Shown: in pieces, positions 7,512-16,285 of the stretch
Layout: every line of letters starts with the position of its first letter
Numbering within the stretch: position 1 is the first letter of the stretch
From: Brevundimonas vesicularis
GTDB lineage: Bacteria; Pseudomonadota; Alphaproteobacteria; Caulobacterales; Caulobacteraceae
Assembly: GCF_027886425.1 (NCBI RefSeq)
Contig: NZ_CP115671.1
Location: 2,046,001 to 2,110,000 of the forward strand
Direction of reading: 5' to 3'
DNA: 64,000 bases
Notes under the pieces: model-generated
The model's database searches: none
The model's input: the letters and a program-made list of their open reading frames with translations, nothing else
Told to the model about the DNA's origin: nothing
Translations under genes and position numbers: made by a program

Positions 7512-8925
7512 GACCTCACCTTCCTCGACTGTCGTCACCCGCTTCGCCCCCTCGCCGACAGGCTATCTGCATATCGGCGGGGCGAGAACCGCTTTGTTCA
7601 ACTGGCTGTACGCCAAGAGACACGCTGGACGTTTCCTGATCCGGGTCGAGGACACCGACCGTGAACGCTCGACGGATGAGGCGGTGAAGGCCATTTTCGA
7701 CGGCCTGAGCTGGCTGGAGCTGTTCGCCGACGACGAGCCGGTGTTCCAGTTCAGCCGGGCCGACCGCCACCGCGAGGTGGTCGATCAACTGCTCGAAACC
7801 GGCCACGCCTACCGCGACTTCACCTCGGCCGAGGAGACCGGTCGTCTGCGCGATGAGGCCAAGGCCGAAAAGCGCACTTTCGAATCGCCCTGGCGCGACC
7901 GCGAGCCGACCGTAGATGATCTGGCCTCGCCGCACGTCGTGCGTTTCCGTCGGCCAAAGGCGACGACGGTCACGGTGGCCGATGAGGTCCAGGGCGACGT
8001 GAACTGGTCGACCGACGACCTGGACGATCTGGTTCTGCTGCGTTCGGACGGCGCGCCGACCTATAATCTCGCCGTCGTTGTGGACGACCACGACATGGGC
8101 GTGACCCACGTCATTCGCGGCGACGACCATCTGAACAACGCCGCGCGCCAGAGCCTGATCTACGATGCGTTGGGCTGGACGCGTCCGACCTTCGCCCACA
8201 TCCCCCTGATCCACGGACCGGACGGCGCCAAGCTGTCGAAGCGTCACGGCGCCCAGGCGGTGCATGAATACGCCGAGCTGGGCTACTTGCCCGAGGCCAT
8301 GCGCAACTATCTGGCTCGCCTGGGGTGGGCGCACGGCGACGACGAACTGTTCAGCGACGCTCAGGCCATCGAATGGTTCGATCTCGCCGGCATCGGCAAG
8401 GCGCCCGCCCGCTTGGACTTCGACAAGCTGGCCCACGTCAATTCGCACTGGCTGCGCCTCGCCGACGACGAACGTCTCGCCAAGCTGACGCTGGATGCGC
8501 ATCTGCAGAAGGGTCACGCCCTGGCGGAGGCGGATGAAGCCCGCCTCCAGCGCGCCATGCCTTTCGTCAAGGACCGGGCCAAGACGATCCTCGATCTGGC
8601 CGACCAAACCGCCTTCGTTCTGAAATCCCGTCCGCTGATCCTGGACGACAAGGCGAAGGCGCTGCTGTCCTGTGAGACGCTGGATCGCCTCGCCCGCCTG
8701 CATGAGCGGCTGTCCCTGTTCCAATCCTGGGACGTCTTCGCGCTGGAAGCCGAGCTCAAGACCTTTGCGGAATCCGAGGGCGTCGGGTTCGGAAAGATCG
8801 GCCCGCCAATGCGCTCAGCGCTTACCGCAGGGTCAACATCACCTGATATTGCACGAACTTTGTCGGCTCTTGGGCGCGACGAAAGTCTCGGGCGCTTGGA
8901 TGATGCGCTGCAACAGACTAAGTGA
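7510..8925 (+). CDS. gltX: Glutamate--tRNA ligase
   Basis: Charges tRNA-Glu with glutamate (class I synthetase). 471 aa, normal. Rossmann fold with the HIGH-type motif HIGG (21-24, in PSPTGYLHIGGARTALF) and the KMSKS-type motif KLSKR (241-245). DDHDMGVTHVIRGDDHLNN is the family signature between them. The helical C-terminal anticodon-binding part is complete. The ATG overlaps the start of divergent comEC, so its promoter must lie inside comEC; only a TATAAG hexamer (7479-7484) stands out there. Genomes of this group may carry a second GltX-like enzyme, so discriminating specificity cannot be read here. Confidence 0.96.
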   Translation: MTSPSSTVVTRFAPSPTGYLHIGGARTALFNWLYAKRHAGRFLIRVEDTDRERSTDEAVKAIFDGLSWLELFADDEPVFQFSRADRHREVVDQLLETGHAYRDFTSAEETGRLRDEAKAEKRTFESPWRDREPTVDDLASPHVVRFRRPKATTVTVADEVQGDVNWSTDDLDDLVLLRSDGAPTYNLAVVVDDHDMGVTHVIRGDDHLNNAARQSLIYDALGWTRPTFAHIPLIHGPDGAKLSKRHGAQAVHEYAELGYLPEAMRNYLARLGWAHGDDELFSDAQAIEWFDLAGIGKAPARLDFDKLAHVNSHWLRLADDERLAKLTLDAHLQKGHALAEADEARLQRAMPFVKDRAKTILDLADQTAFVLKSRPLILDDKAKALLSCETLDRLARLHERLSLFQSWDVFALEAELKTFAESEGVGFGKIGPPMRSALTAGSTSPDIARTLSALGRDESLGRLDDALQQTK

Positions 8926-8991
8926 TCACCCACAAACCAAAAAGCGGCCGACGCCTCCCCGCGCCTGGACGTGTGATGCAAAGGGGCATTC

Positions 8992-10293
8992 ATGACTGAA
9001 CAAGCCAAACCCGCCGGCTCGGCGACCCTGTCCTTCGAGGACAAGACGATCGAGTTGCCGGTCCTTTCGGGCTCCACCGGTCCGGACGTCATCGACATCC
9101 GCAAACTCTATGCGGGAACGGGCGCCTTCACCTTCGATCCCGGCTTTACCTCGACGGCGGCCTGTGAATCGGCGCTGACCTATATCGACGGCGACGCTGG
9201 CGTGCTGCTGCACCGCGGCTATCCGATCGACCAGCTGGCGTCGAAGTCGAACTTCGTCGAGGTCTGCCACCTGCTGCTACACGGCGAACTGCCGACCGCC
9301 GCCCAGTACGAGAAGTTCGAAAACAGCATCACCACCCACACGATGCTGCACAGCCAGTTCGATCGCTTCTTCGAAGGCTTCCGCCGCGACGCCCACCCGA
9401 TGGCCATCATGGTCGGCACCGTCGGCGCCCTGTCGGCCTTCTATCACGACAGCCTGGACATCCACGATCCGATCCAGCGCGACATCTCAGCCATCCGCCT
9501 GATCGCCAAGATGCCCACGATCGCGGCCCGCGCCTATAAATACCACATCGGCCAGCCGTTCGTTTCGCCGCGCAACGACCTGTCCTACGCCGAAAACTTC
9601 CTGCGCATGTGCTTCGCCGTTCCGGCCGAGGACTATCATGTCGATCCGGCCCTGGTTCGCGCCATGGACCGCATCTTCACCCTGCACGCCGACCACGAAC
9701 AGAACGCCTCGACCTCGACCGTGCGTCTGGCCGGTTCGTCGGGCGCCAATCCGTTCGCCTGTATCGCCGCCGGCATCGCCTGCCTGTGGGGCCCGTCGCA
9801 CGGCGGCGCCAACGAAGAAGCGCTGACGATGCTGAAGGAAATCGGCACCCCGGACAAGATCCCGGAGTTCATCCAGGGCGTGAAGGACCGCAAGTACAAG
9901 CTGATGGGCTTTGGCCACCGCGTGTACAAGAACTACGATCCGCGCGCCAAGGTCATGCAGCAGTCGGCCTATGAAGTGCTGGCCGCCACGGGCCGCGAAA
10001 ACGATCCGCTGTTCCTGGTCGCCAAGGAGCTGGAGAAGGTCGCCCTGTCGGACGAATACTTCACCTCGCGCAAGCTGTTCCCGAACGTCGACTTCTATTC
10101 GGGCATCACCCTGTCGGCGATGGGGTTCCCGACCACCATGTTCACCGTTCTGTTCGCCTTGGCCCGCACCGTGGGCTGGATCTCGCAGTGGCAGGAAATG
10201 ATGGCCGATCCGTCGCAGAAGATCGGTCGCCCGCGTCAGCTCTACACGGGCCCGACCCAGCGCGATTATGTGCCGATCGAACAGCGCGGCTGA
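8992..10293 (+). CDS. gltA: Citrate synthase
   Basis: Condenses acetyl-CoA and oxaloacetate, the entry step of the TCA cycle. 433 aa, the hexameric type II length with an N-terminal beta domain (SATLSFEDKTIELPVLSGS). Catalytic region motifs: LHADHEQNASTSTVR, GPSHGGANEEAL and FGHRVYKNYDPRA, which carry the catalytic His residues and the citrate-binding Arg. AAGGGG lies about 8 bases before the ATG. It is separated from gltX by 66 bp and followed by a strong hairpin terminator, so it is probably monocistronic or the end of a gltX transcript. Confidence 0.98.
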   Translation: MTEQAKPAGSATLSFEDKTIELPVLSGSTGPDVIDIRKLYAGTGAFTFDPGFTSTAACESALTYIDGDAGVLLHRGYPIDQLASKSNFVEVCHLLLHGELPTAAQYEKFENSITTHTMLHSQFDRFFEGFRRDAHPMAIMVGTVGALSAFYHDSLDIHDPIQRDISAIRLIAKMPTIAARAYKYHIGQPFVSPRNDLSYAENFLRMCFAVPAEDYHVDPALVRAMDRIFTLHADHEQNASTSTVRLAGSSGANPFACIAAGIACLWGPSHGGANEEALTMLKEIGTPDKIPEFIQGVKDRKYKLMGFGHRVYKNYDPRAKVMQQSAYEVLAATGRENDPLFLVAKELEKVALSDEYFTSRKLFPNVDFYSGITLSAMGFPTTMFTVLFALARTVGWISQWQEMMADPSQKIGRPRQLYTGPTQRDYVPIEQRG

Positions 10294-10311
10294 TACGTAG
10301 GCTAAAAATAC

Positions 10312-10342
10312 AAAACGCCGGGCAGACATCCCCGGCGTTTTT
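10312..10342 (+). terminator. Rho-independent terminator, bidirectional
   Basis: AAAACGCCGGG pairs with CCCGGCGTTTT around an 8-nt loop and is followed by a T run. It sits between the convergent gltA and FUSC genes. The A run on the left gives a T run on the minus strand, so it can stop both transcripts. Confidence 0.9.
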
Positions 10343-10350
10343 CTTTGTCG

Positions 10351-11343
10351 TCAGACCAGCTTCAGATCCGCGAACCGTGCAGCCAGGTCGTCCAGATCGC
10401 GGTGCATATGCGCCACGCCGATCGCAGCAGCGCCTAAAGCCACATCGTCGCCCTCGACGGCCATGGACAAGGCCAGGCTTTGGTCGATCGCGCCCATGGG
10501 CTGGGCGGCCTTGCCCTGAGACAGAGCCTTGAGTTGCTCCACCGCCCGCTCCGCGTCCTGCGACCAGGGATCCAGCCGGGCGCCAGCGCCCTCAGCCTGG
10601 AAACCGCGCCCCAGGATGACGATGTCGCTGCGCACGCGCCAGAAGGCGCGCACGAGCGCGGCTCGATCCGCCGTCTCACGTTGCGGGCCGGGCAGATCGA
10701 TGACGTTCTTGGCGGCCTGACCCAACGCATCCAGCCGCCGCTTCAGATCGGCATGACGGCGCGAGATTTCGGAGGCATCCTCCGGAACGGCCTTTGAGAC
10801 CAAGGCCAACAGCCTCGCCGCTTCGCCCGCCGCCTCGCGCGCCTGAAGCTTGAAGGACTGCCTGGCATGGCGCGGAAACAGGGCCAGGATCGCCAGAACC
10901 CCGACGCCGCTGCCGACCAGGATTTCCATCACCCGATCCATCGCCAGGGACGCCGGCCCTTCTGCACCCGTCCCACCGGCGATGACGATGGTCGCCGTCA
11001 CGGGCGCGACCTTCAGCCATGGCCGCCCGGTTGCAAAGAAGGCCAGCAGCCCTGCGGAGACGGCGATGCTCAGGGCCATGCTCTCCAGGCCGGGCGGACG
11101 AAGGAAGGCGAAAACCGCCCCCGCCAGCGCTCCGGTCGCCGTACCGATGGCTCGGTCGCGCGCGACGGTCAGGACGCCGCCGCCGACGCTCGCCTGGATG
11201 ACGACGATGGCGGAAATCACGCTCCAGTATGGGTGCGGCAGGTTCAGCCAGGTCGCGAGATAGAGCGCAGCCATCGCGCCGACCGCCATCTGAAGCGCGG
11301 CGCGGACCTCGGCCGCACGTCGCGGACTGAGCGCCCGCGCCAT
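10351..11343 (-). CDS. FUSC/aromatic-acid-exporter family membrane protein
   Basis: 330 aa. The N-terminal half (about 15-155) has five to six hydrophobic segments, including LPHPYWSVISAIVVIQASVGG, the pattern typical of FUSC-like (AaeB/YccS-type) exporters; the C-terminal half is a soluble, helical, Arg/Ala-rich domain. Family members export aromatic acids or other small organics, but no substrate can be read here. It follows lpxB by 2 bp at the distal end of the lipid A cluster, so it may be cotranscribed with lpxB. The family call is good; the function is not known. Confidence 0.75.
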   Translation of the reverse strand: MARALSPRRAAEVRAALQMAVGAMAALYLATWLNLPHPYWSVISAIVVIQASVGGGVLTVARDRAIGTATGALAGAVFAFLRPPGLESMALSIAVSAGLLAFFATGRPWLKVAPVTATIVIAGGTGAEGPASLAMDRVMEILVGSGVGVLAILALFPRHARQSFKLQAREAAGEAARLLALVSKAVPEDASEISRRHADLKRRLDALGQAAKNVIDLPGPQRETADRAALVRAFWRVRSDIVILGRGFQAEGAGARLDPWSQDAERAVEQLKALSQGKAAQPMGAIDQSLALSMAVEGDDVALGAAAIGVAHMHRDLDDLAARFADLKLV

Positions 11344-11345
11344 CG

Positions 11346-12515
11346 TCAGCTCGCCGACTTGTCGGCGATGACCTTGAGCACCGCATCGGCAGCCAGTTCG
11401 GAGGGGTCCGGTCCTCCGCGCCCCATCAGGTCCAATGCCTCCGTCTGGCGACGCGCCTGTTCGGCTGCCAAGGCCGGGTCGGCCAGCAGCCGCCCGACCG
11501 CCGCCGTCAGAATGGCCGGGGTCGCCTCGTGCTGAATGAACTCGGGCGCGATCCGGTCGTCAGCCGCGACATTGAACAGTGTGATGTGTTTGGCCGTCAC
11601 GAACCGCTTCATCAGCTGATAGCTGAGCCCGTCGATCTTGTAGGCGATGACCATCGGCGCGCCTGCCAGCGCCAGTTCGGTCGACACGGTGCCGCTGGTG
11701 GCCAGGGCGACGGTCGCGGCTCGCATGACGTCATACTTTTCGGCTTCGTCGACCAGGTGAGCGCGGAAGGGCCAGGCGGCGACGCGGCCTGCAACATCGT
11801 GAGCCACCGTCCCCGCAGCGACCACGGCGACTTCCAGGCCGGGATTGGTGGTCTTCAGTTTTCTGACCGTCGCCTCATAGATGGGGGCCATTCGAGTGAT
11901 CTCACTGGGCCGGCTGCCGGGCAGCACCAAGAGAAGCTGCGCATCGGCGGCGATCCCACGACGCGCGCGGAACGCTGCACCGTCCGCAGCATCCACGTTC
12001 ATATGAAGCGCAGACGAACCGACCACAGTCGTCGGCAGGCCCTCGCGCTCGAACCAGGGCGCATCAAAGCCGTAGAGGGCCAGAAGATGGTCGACAGCGC
12101 CTGCCAAGGTCTTGGCCCGGCCCGGCCGCGAGGCCCAGACCTGAGGCCCGACGTATTTGATCAGCGGCAGGTCCGGGCGCGCGGCCCGGATCGCCTTGGC
12201 CACACGGATCGTGAAGCCCCAACTGTCGATCAGCACCACGGCGTCGGGCTTTTCCCGCTCGGCCAGCGCCGCCGTCTGCTCGACGCGCCGCTTGACCTTA
12301 CCATAGGCGCGCAAACCCTCGATCCAGCCCAGGATCGAGAGTTCGGCGATGTCGAACGGGCTAACCACGCCTTCGGCCGCCATCTTGGGTCCGCCGACGC
12401 CGACAAAGGCCACACCGTCGCCTAACCGCACCTTCAACGCCCTGGCCAGACCGGCGCCCAGCGCATCGCCAGAAGCCTCCGCCGCCACGAGCATGATCTT
12501 CAGCGGACGGCTCAC
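11346..12515 (-). CDS. lpxB: Lipid-A-disaccharide synthase
   Basis: GT19 glycosyltransferase joining UDP-2,3-diacylglucosamine and lipid X into the lipid A disaccharide at the inner face of the inner membrane. 389 aa, the family length. N-terminal signature IMLVAAEASGDALGAGL, then FVGVGGPKMAAEG; central LLVLPGSRPSEI; C-terminal ALATSGTVSTELALAGAPMV, which binds the UDP-sugar. It starts at a GTG overlapping the LpxI stop by 4 bp (GTGA). LpxI directly upstream makes its lipid X substrate, so the pair acts in sequence. Confidence 0.97.
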   Translation of the reverse strand: MSRPLKIMLVAAEASGDALGAGLARALKVRLGDGVAFVGVGGPKMAAEGVVSPFDIAELSILGWIEGLRAYGKVKRRVEQTAALAEREKPDAVVLIDSWGFTIRVAKAIRAARPDLPLIKYVGPQVWASRPGRAKTLAGAVDHLLALYGFDAPWFEREGLPTTVVGSSALHMNVDAADGAAFRARRGIAADAQLLLVLPGSRPSEITRMAPIYEATVRKLKTTNPGLEVAVVAAGTVAHDVAGRVAAWPFRAHLVDEAEKYDVMRAATVALATSGTVSTELALAGAPMVIAYKIDGLSYQLMKRFVTAKHITLFNVAADDRIAPEFIQHEATPAILTAAVGRLLADPALAAEQARRQTEALDLMGRGGPDPSELAADAVLKVIADKSAS

Positions 12516-13351
12516 CGATCCACGCCCCAGACGAACAGGCCCAGACGGTTCGCCGTCTCGACGATGGCTGCGCGATCAATCAGGATCAAACGTCCCGCCA
12601 CGCCGCCGATACCAGCCAAACCCGCCGCCGCCGCCATTTCGACGGTGCGCGGCCCGATCACGGGCATATCGACGCGCAGATCCTGAATGGGCTTGGGCGC
12701 CTTTCCGAGCGCGCCCTTGGGACTATCGGTGGTCCCGCGCAGATCGCTCGGCAGGTTGGCGACGCGGGTCAGCATCGCGTCCGTGCCTTCCTGCGCCTCA
12801 ACCGCAAGGACCAGGCCGTCACAGACCACGGCGCCCTGACCGATGTCGAGTTCGCCTGACTTTTCTGCGACATGCAGCGCCTTCTTCAGATCGTCTAGCT
12901 GCTCCTCGGTCGGCGAGACGGCGCCCAGGGCGCCCGCGCCAAGCGTGTCGCCGCCCAGAATGTCATCGGCGCCCTCGACGGCGAAGCCTTCGGCCTCGAA
13001 CACCGACAGGATTTTACGCAGCAGGGCGTCATCGCCTTTGGAGGCGGCGGCGACGATGCCCGGCAACAGGGTCGCCCCTTTGAAATCAGGCTTGAGCGTC
13101 TTGAAATCCGGCCGATTGACGATGCCCGCCAGACACACGGTCGTGCAGCGCTCGGCCTTCAACGCCTTCAGGATCGCGCCGATCTGCGCCATGCCGAACT
13201 CGGCGCCGGGCCAGCGCGCCAGATGTTCATCGGCAAACCCGGACAGTCGGATCACGAAAACAGGCCGCCCTAGCGCGTCGCAACGCGCCGCGACGGCCGC
13301 CGGCAGATCACCGCCGCCCGCGATCAGACCCAGCTTTTCAGCCGCGCTCAT
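12512..13351 (-). CDS. lpxI: UDP-2,3-diacylglucosamine diphosphatase LpxI
   Basis: Hydrolyses UDP-2,3-diacylglucosamine to lipid X; it is the alphaproteobacterial substitute for LpxH. 279 aa. N-terminal LGLIAGGGDLPAAVAARC and C-terminal GPRTVEMAAAAGLAGIGG are characteristic of LpxI (DUF1009). I chose the ATG at 13351, which overlaps the lpxA stop as ATGA; an in-frame codon at 13369 would add six residues inside lpxA. Its place between lpxA and lpxB is the usual one for this enzyme. No lpxH is in the window. Confidence 0.95.
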   Translation of the reverse strand: MSAAEKLGLIAGGGDLPAAVAARCDALGRPVFVIRLSGFADEHLARWPGAEFGMAQIGAILKALKAERCTTVCLAGIVNRPDFKTLKPDFKGATLLPGIVAAASKGDDALLRKILSVFEAEGFAVEGADDILGGDTLGAGALGAVSPTEEQLDDLKKALHVAEKSGELDIGQGAVVCDGLVLAVEAQEGTDAMLTRVANLPSDLRGTTDSPKGALGKAPKPIQDLRVDMPVIGPRTVEMAAAAGLAGIGGVAGRLILIDRAAIVETANRLGLFVWGVDR

Positions 13352-14136
13352 TCCGCGTTCGGCAGGCACAGCGGACGCCGCCCGCCGTCGCGGATGAAGG
13401 CGATGATCTGCGTGATCTCCGGCAGGTCGGCATAGCGTTCCGCCACGCCATCGATCCGACCGGCGAACTCGCCCTCTCCCTCGAACAGATCACGATAGGC
13501 CGCGAGCAGACGCCGCACCTGATCCTTGCCGTAGCCCTTACGCTTCAACCCGATCAGATTCAGCCCACGCAGACGCGCGTGATTGCCCCAGGCCGAGCCA
13601 TAAGGGATGACGTCGCGCGTCACCGCCGCCAGACCGCCGATGATCGCGCCTTGCCCGACACGACCGTTCTGGTGCACCGCGCACAGTCCGCCCAGAAACA
13701 CCTTGTCCCCGACCTGAGCATGACCGCCCAGGGTCGCGTTATTGGCCATGACGACATTGTCGCCGACAACGCAGTCGTGGCCGACGTGGGCGCCGGTCAT
13801 GAACAGGTTGTTCGAACCCACGACCGTGACGCCCGTCCCCTGCGGCGTGCCCCGATTGAAGGTGCAGTGCTCGCGGATCACGTTGTTCTCGCCGATCTCC
13901 AGCCGGACCGTCTCGCCCTTGTAGCCATTGTGCTGCGGGTCGCCGCCAATGACGGCGAAGGGATGGATGACCGTCCCGGCCCCGACCGTCGTGTCCTGCT
14001 GGACCACGACATGGCTGACGAGACGCACATTGTCGCCCAGCACCACATTCGGCCCGACCGTGCACCAGGGGCCGACTTGAACCCCCTCGCCCAAGGTCGC
14101 CGTCGCGTCGATCAGAGCCGTGGGATGAACGGTCAT
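13348..14136 (-). CDS. lpxA: UDP-N-acetylglucosamine acyltransferase
   Basis: First step of lipid A synthesis: 3-O-acylation of UDP-GlcNAc from hydroxyacyl-ACP. 262 aa. A left-handed beta helix of hexapeptide repeats fills residues 5-190 (VGPWCTVGPNVVLGDNVRL and following), and a helical C-terminus follows (LRGLNLIGLKRKG). The catalytic His lies in the MTGAHVGHDCVVGD stretch. It overlaps fabZ by one base (TGATG) and LpxI by four, so translation is coupled through the cluster. Confidence 0.97.
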   Translation of the reverse strand: MTVHPTALIDATATLGEGVQVGPWCTVGPNVVLGDNVRLVSHVVVQQDTTVGAGTVIHPFAVIGGDPQHNGYKGETVRLEIGENNVIREHCTFNRGTPQGTGVTVVGSNNLFMTGAHVGHDCVVGDNVVMANNATLGGHAQVGDKVFLGGLCAVHQNGRVGQGAIIGGLAAVTRDVIPYGSAWGNHARLRGLNLIGLKRKGYGKDQVRRLLAAYRDLFEGEGEFAGRIDGVAERYADLPEITQIIAFIRDGGRRPLCLPNAE

Positions 14137-14624
14137 CAGGCCGCCGGCCCAGGCGCTGGAGCAGGCACAGTCACCACCATCGCCATGAACTCGGCTTCGG
14201 CCGCCAGCTTGCCTTCGATGAAGGTCTCGCCCCGGAACTTGTAGGCGTCGCCCCGCGCGCGGATCACCTTGACCTCCATGCGCAGTTGGTCGCCGGGCCT
14301 CGCGGGCTTTCTAAAACGAACCCCGTCGATCGACATGAACATGATGACCTTGTCGGCCACGGCGACATCCAGCGTCTTGGACATCAACAGTGCGCCGGTC
14401 TGGGCCATGGCCTCGACGATCAGCACGCCGGGCATGACCGGATCGATCGGGAAATGCCCCGGGAAGAAGGGCTCGTTGTGGGTGACGTTCTTGATGCCGA
14501 CGATCGACGTAGCAGGCACGAAGTCTTCGGCCTTGTCCACCAGCAGGAAGGGATAACGGTGCGGCAGCCGCCGCATCACCTCGGCGTAATCGATCTTGCC
14601 TTCAACGGCAGTCGCGTCGCTCAT
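14136..14624 (-). CDS. fabZ: 3-hydroxyacyl-ACP dehydratase
   Basis: Dehydrates beta-hydroxyacyl-ACP in fatty acid elongation and competes with LpxA/LpxD for the same hydroxyacyl-ACP pool, which explains its place between them. 162 aa, a single hot-dog domain. The catalytic His is in NEPFFPGHFPIDPVMPG and the catalytic Glu in IVEAMAQTG. LPHRYPFLLVDKAEDF is the usual N-terminal signature. It has a C-terminal Ala/Pro tail of about 10 residues. It starts 2 bp after the lpxD stop. Confidence 0.97.
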   Translation of the reverse strand: MSDATAVEGKIDYAEVMRRLPHRYPFLLVDKAEDFVPATSIVGIKNVTHNEPFFPGHFPIDPVMPGVLIVEAMAQTGALLMSKTLDVAVADKVIMFMSIDGVRFRKPARPGDQLRMEVKVIRARGDAYKFRGETFIEGKLAAEAEFMAMVVTVPAPAPGPAA

Positions 14625-14626
14625 CC

Positions 14627-15640
14627 CTATGATTCCTTTGGAGCCTTCTTTGATGAGGCCTGTTTGGCGAGCCAGACCGTCTCGCGCAAGAACTGTCGGA
14701 TCGGACGCGCCGGATAACCAGACCAGGTCTCGCCAGCGGGAACATCGGCCAGCACACCGGCTCCGGCCGCGACGCGCGCACCCTCGCCGATCGTGATGTG
14801 GTCTCCGATCCCCGCCTTGCCGCCGAAGATGACATTGTCGCCCACGGTCACCGAGCCCGAGATGCCGGTATTGGCGACCAGCAAGCAGTTGCGGCCGATG
14901 ACGCAGTTGTGGCCGACCATCACCAGATTATCGATCTTGGTGTTCTCGCCGATGACCGTGTCGTCATAGGCGCCACGGTCGATGCACGAGTTGGCGCCCA
15001 CCGTCACGCCGTCCTGAAGGATGACGCGACCGAGTTGGGGAATATCCATGACCCCCGCCGCTGTCCCCGTGGCGCCGAAGCCCGCTTCGCCGATCCGGGC
15101 GCCGGCATACAGCTTCACCCGGTCGCCGATCAGCGCGAAGGCCACGCTGACGTTGGCGCCGATCACGCAATCACGGCCGATTTGCACGCCGGGCGCGATG
15201 ACGCTGTTGGCGCCAATGCGGGACCCTCGACCGATGCGGACGCCCTGCCCCAGGATCGCGCCCGGTTCGACCACGACGCTGTCGTCCTCGCCCGCCTCGT
15301 CGCGGGTTATCGCTTTGTCCAGAAGTATGGGCCGATGCAGCGCCAACGACGCCTTGGCCCAGGCGGCTTGAGGCGTGCGCGAGATGATGACAGCGGCGGA
15401 CGACGGCGCGGCGTCCTTGGCCTCAGCCGGCACGATGACGCAGCCGGCCTGTGTCGTCGCCAGCGCGGCGGCGAACTTGCGGTCGCCTAAGAACGCGATC
15501 GCGCCCCCGTCCGCAGAGGACAAGGGCGCGACGTAGGCGATCATGCGATCCCCGCCCCGCTCGACCTCGCCCCCGATCTGCGCCGCCAAATCGGCGACGC
15601 TGAGGGGCGACAGGGTTTCGAAAAAGCGGGGATCGGGCAT
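14627..15640 (-). CDS. lpxD: UDP-3-O-acylglucosamine N-acyltransferase
   Basis: Third step of lipid A synthesis: N-acylation from hydroxyacyl-ACP. 337 aa. The N-terminal uridine-binding domain (1-100) starts LSVADLAAQIGGEVERGGD. The long hexapeptide-repeat beta helix (about 105-300) contains VMVGHNCVIGRNCLLVAN, where the catalytic His sits. A Lys-rich C-terminal helix closes the protein (QASSKKAPKES). It lies 7 bp downstream of the ompH/skp gene in the typical skp-lpxD-fabZ-lpxA order. Confidence 0.97.
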   Translation of the reverse strand: MPDPRFFETLSPLSVADLAAQIGGEVERGGDRMIAYVAPLSSADGGAIAFLGDRKFAAALATTQAGCVIVPAEAKDAAPSSAAVIISRTPQAAWAKASLALHRPILLDKAITRDEAGEDDSVVVEPGAILGQGVRIGRGSRIGANSVIAPGVQIGRDCVIGANVSVAFALIGDRVKLYAGARIGEAGFGATGTAAGVMDIPQLGRVILQDGVTVGANSCIDRGAYDDTVIGENTKIDNLVMVGHNCVIGRNCLLVANTGISGSVTVGDNVIFGGKAGIGDHITIGEGARVAAGAGVLADVPAGETWSGYPARPIRQFLRETVWLAKQASSKKAPKES

Positions 15641-15647
15641 CGACGAC

Positions 15648-16253
15648 TTAGTTGGCGGCGGCCGGTTGAGCCTGCGTCTGAGCCGGCACGGCCATACGGT
15701 TAAAGCTCAGGGTCGGCAGGGCCGTGTTCAGGCGCTGGATCGCCAGGTCAGTGACATCCATGGCCGGGTTCATCATGAAGACGCTCTCGCGGTCCAGCAG
15801 CAGGCCGCAGCCCTTCTCCTGATACAGGGCGGTCAGGATCGGCGAGACGGCCTCGGTAATGGCCTGGCGTTGCATACCCAGGGTGTAGCGCAGCTCGTTT
15901 TCACGCGTGGCTTCCAGCTGTTGGGCCTCTTGCGCGCGCTGCTGCAGGGCCTGACGGCGCTGTTGCAGTTGGTCGGCCGGCAGGCTCGAGCCCGAGGCTT
16001 GCAGTTGCTGAGCGTCCGACTGGATGGACGTGGCGTAAGGTTGCAGCTCGCCCTGAACTTCCTGAGCCAACTGTTGCATGCGGGCTTCGACGGCCTGACC
16101 GGCCGACGACTGGGCCAGCAGACGCGCGTTGTAATAGACGCAGACGCCGGGGATCACCGGGCCGGGGTTGGCCGGCGCGCCGGCCTGTTGCGCCGAAGCG
16201 GCGGTGGCGATGAGCGAAGCAGCGGCGGTCGCCGCGATGATCAGAGCTTTCAT
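15648..16253 (-). CDS. OmpH/Skp-family periplasmic chaperone
   Basis: Holds unfolded outer-membrane proteins in the periplasm for the BAM complex. 201 aa. The signal peptide (MKALIIAATAAASLIATAASA, cleavage near residue 21) is followed by a Gln/Ala-rich coiled-coil hairpin (about 60-140, QQRRQALQQRAQEAQQLEA), the tentacle of the Skp fold. The C-terminal part (ESVFMMNPAMDVTDLAIQRL) closes the small beta barrel. It is placed between bamA and lpxD as in most proteobacteria. The Skp symbol is likely but not certain from sequence alone. Confidence 0.9.
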   Translation of the reverse strand: MKALIIAATAAASLIATAASAQQAGAPANPGPVIPGVCVYYNARLLAQSSAGQAVEARMQQLAQEVQGELQPYATSIQSDAQQLQASGSSLPADQLQQRRQALQQRAQEAQQLEATRENELRYTLGMQRQAITEAVSPILTALYQEKGCGLLLDRESVFMMNPAMDVTDLAIQRLNTALPTLSFNRMAVPAQTQAQPAAAN

Positions 16254-16285
16254 GGTGTTTCCTCGTGCGGTCGAAAAAGCCGCGA

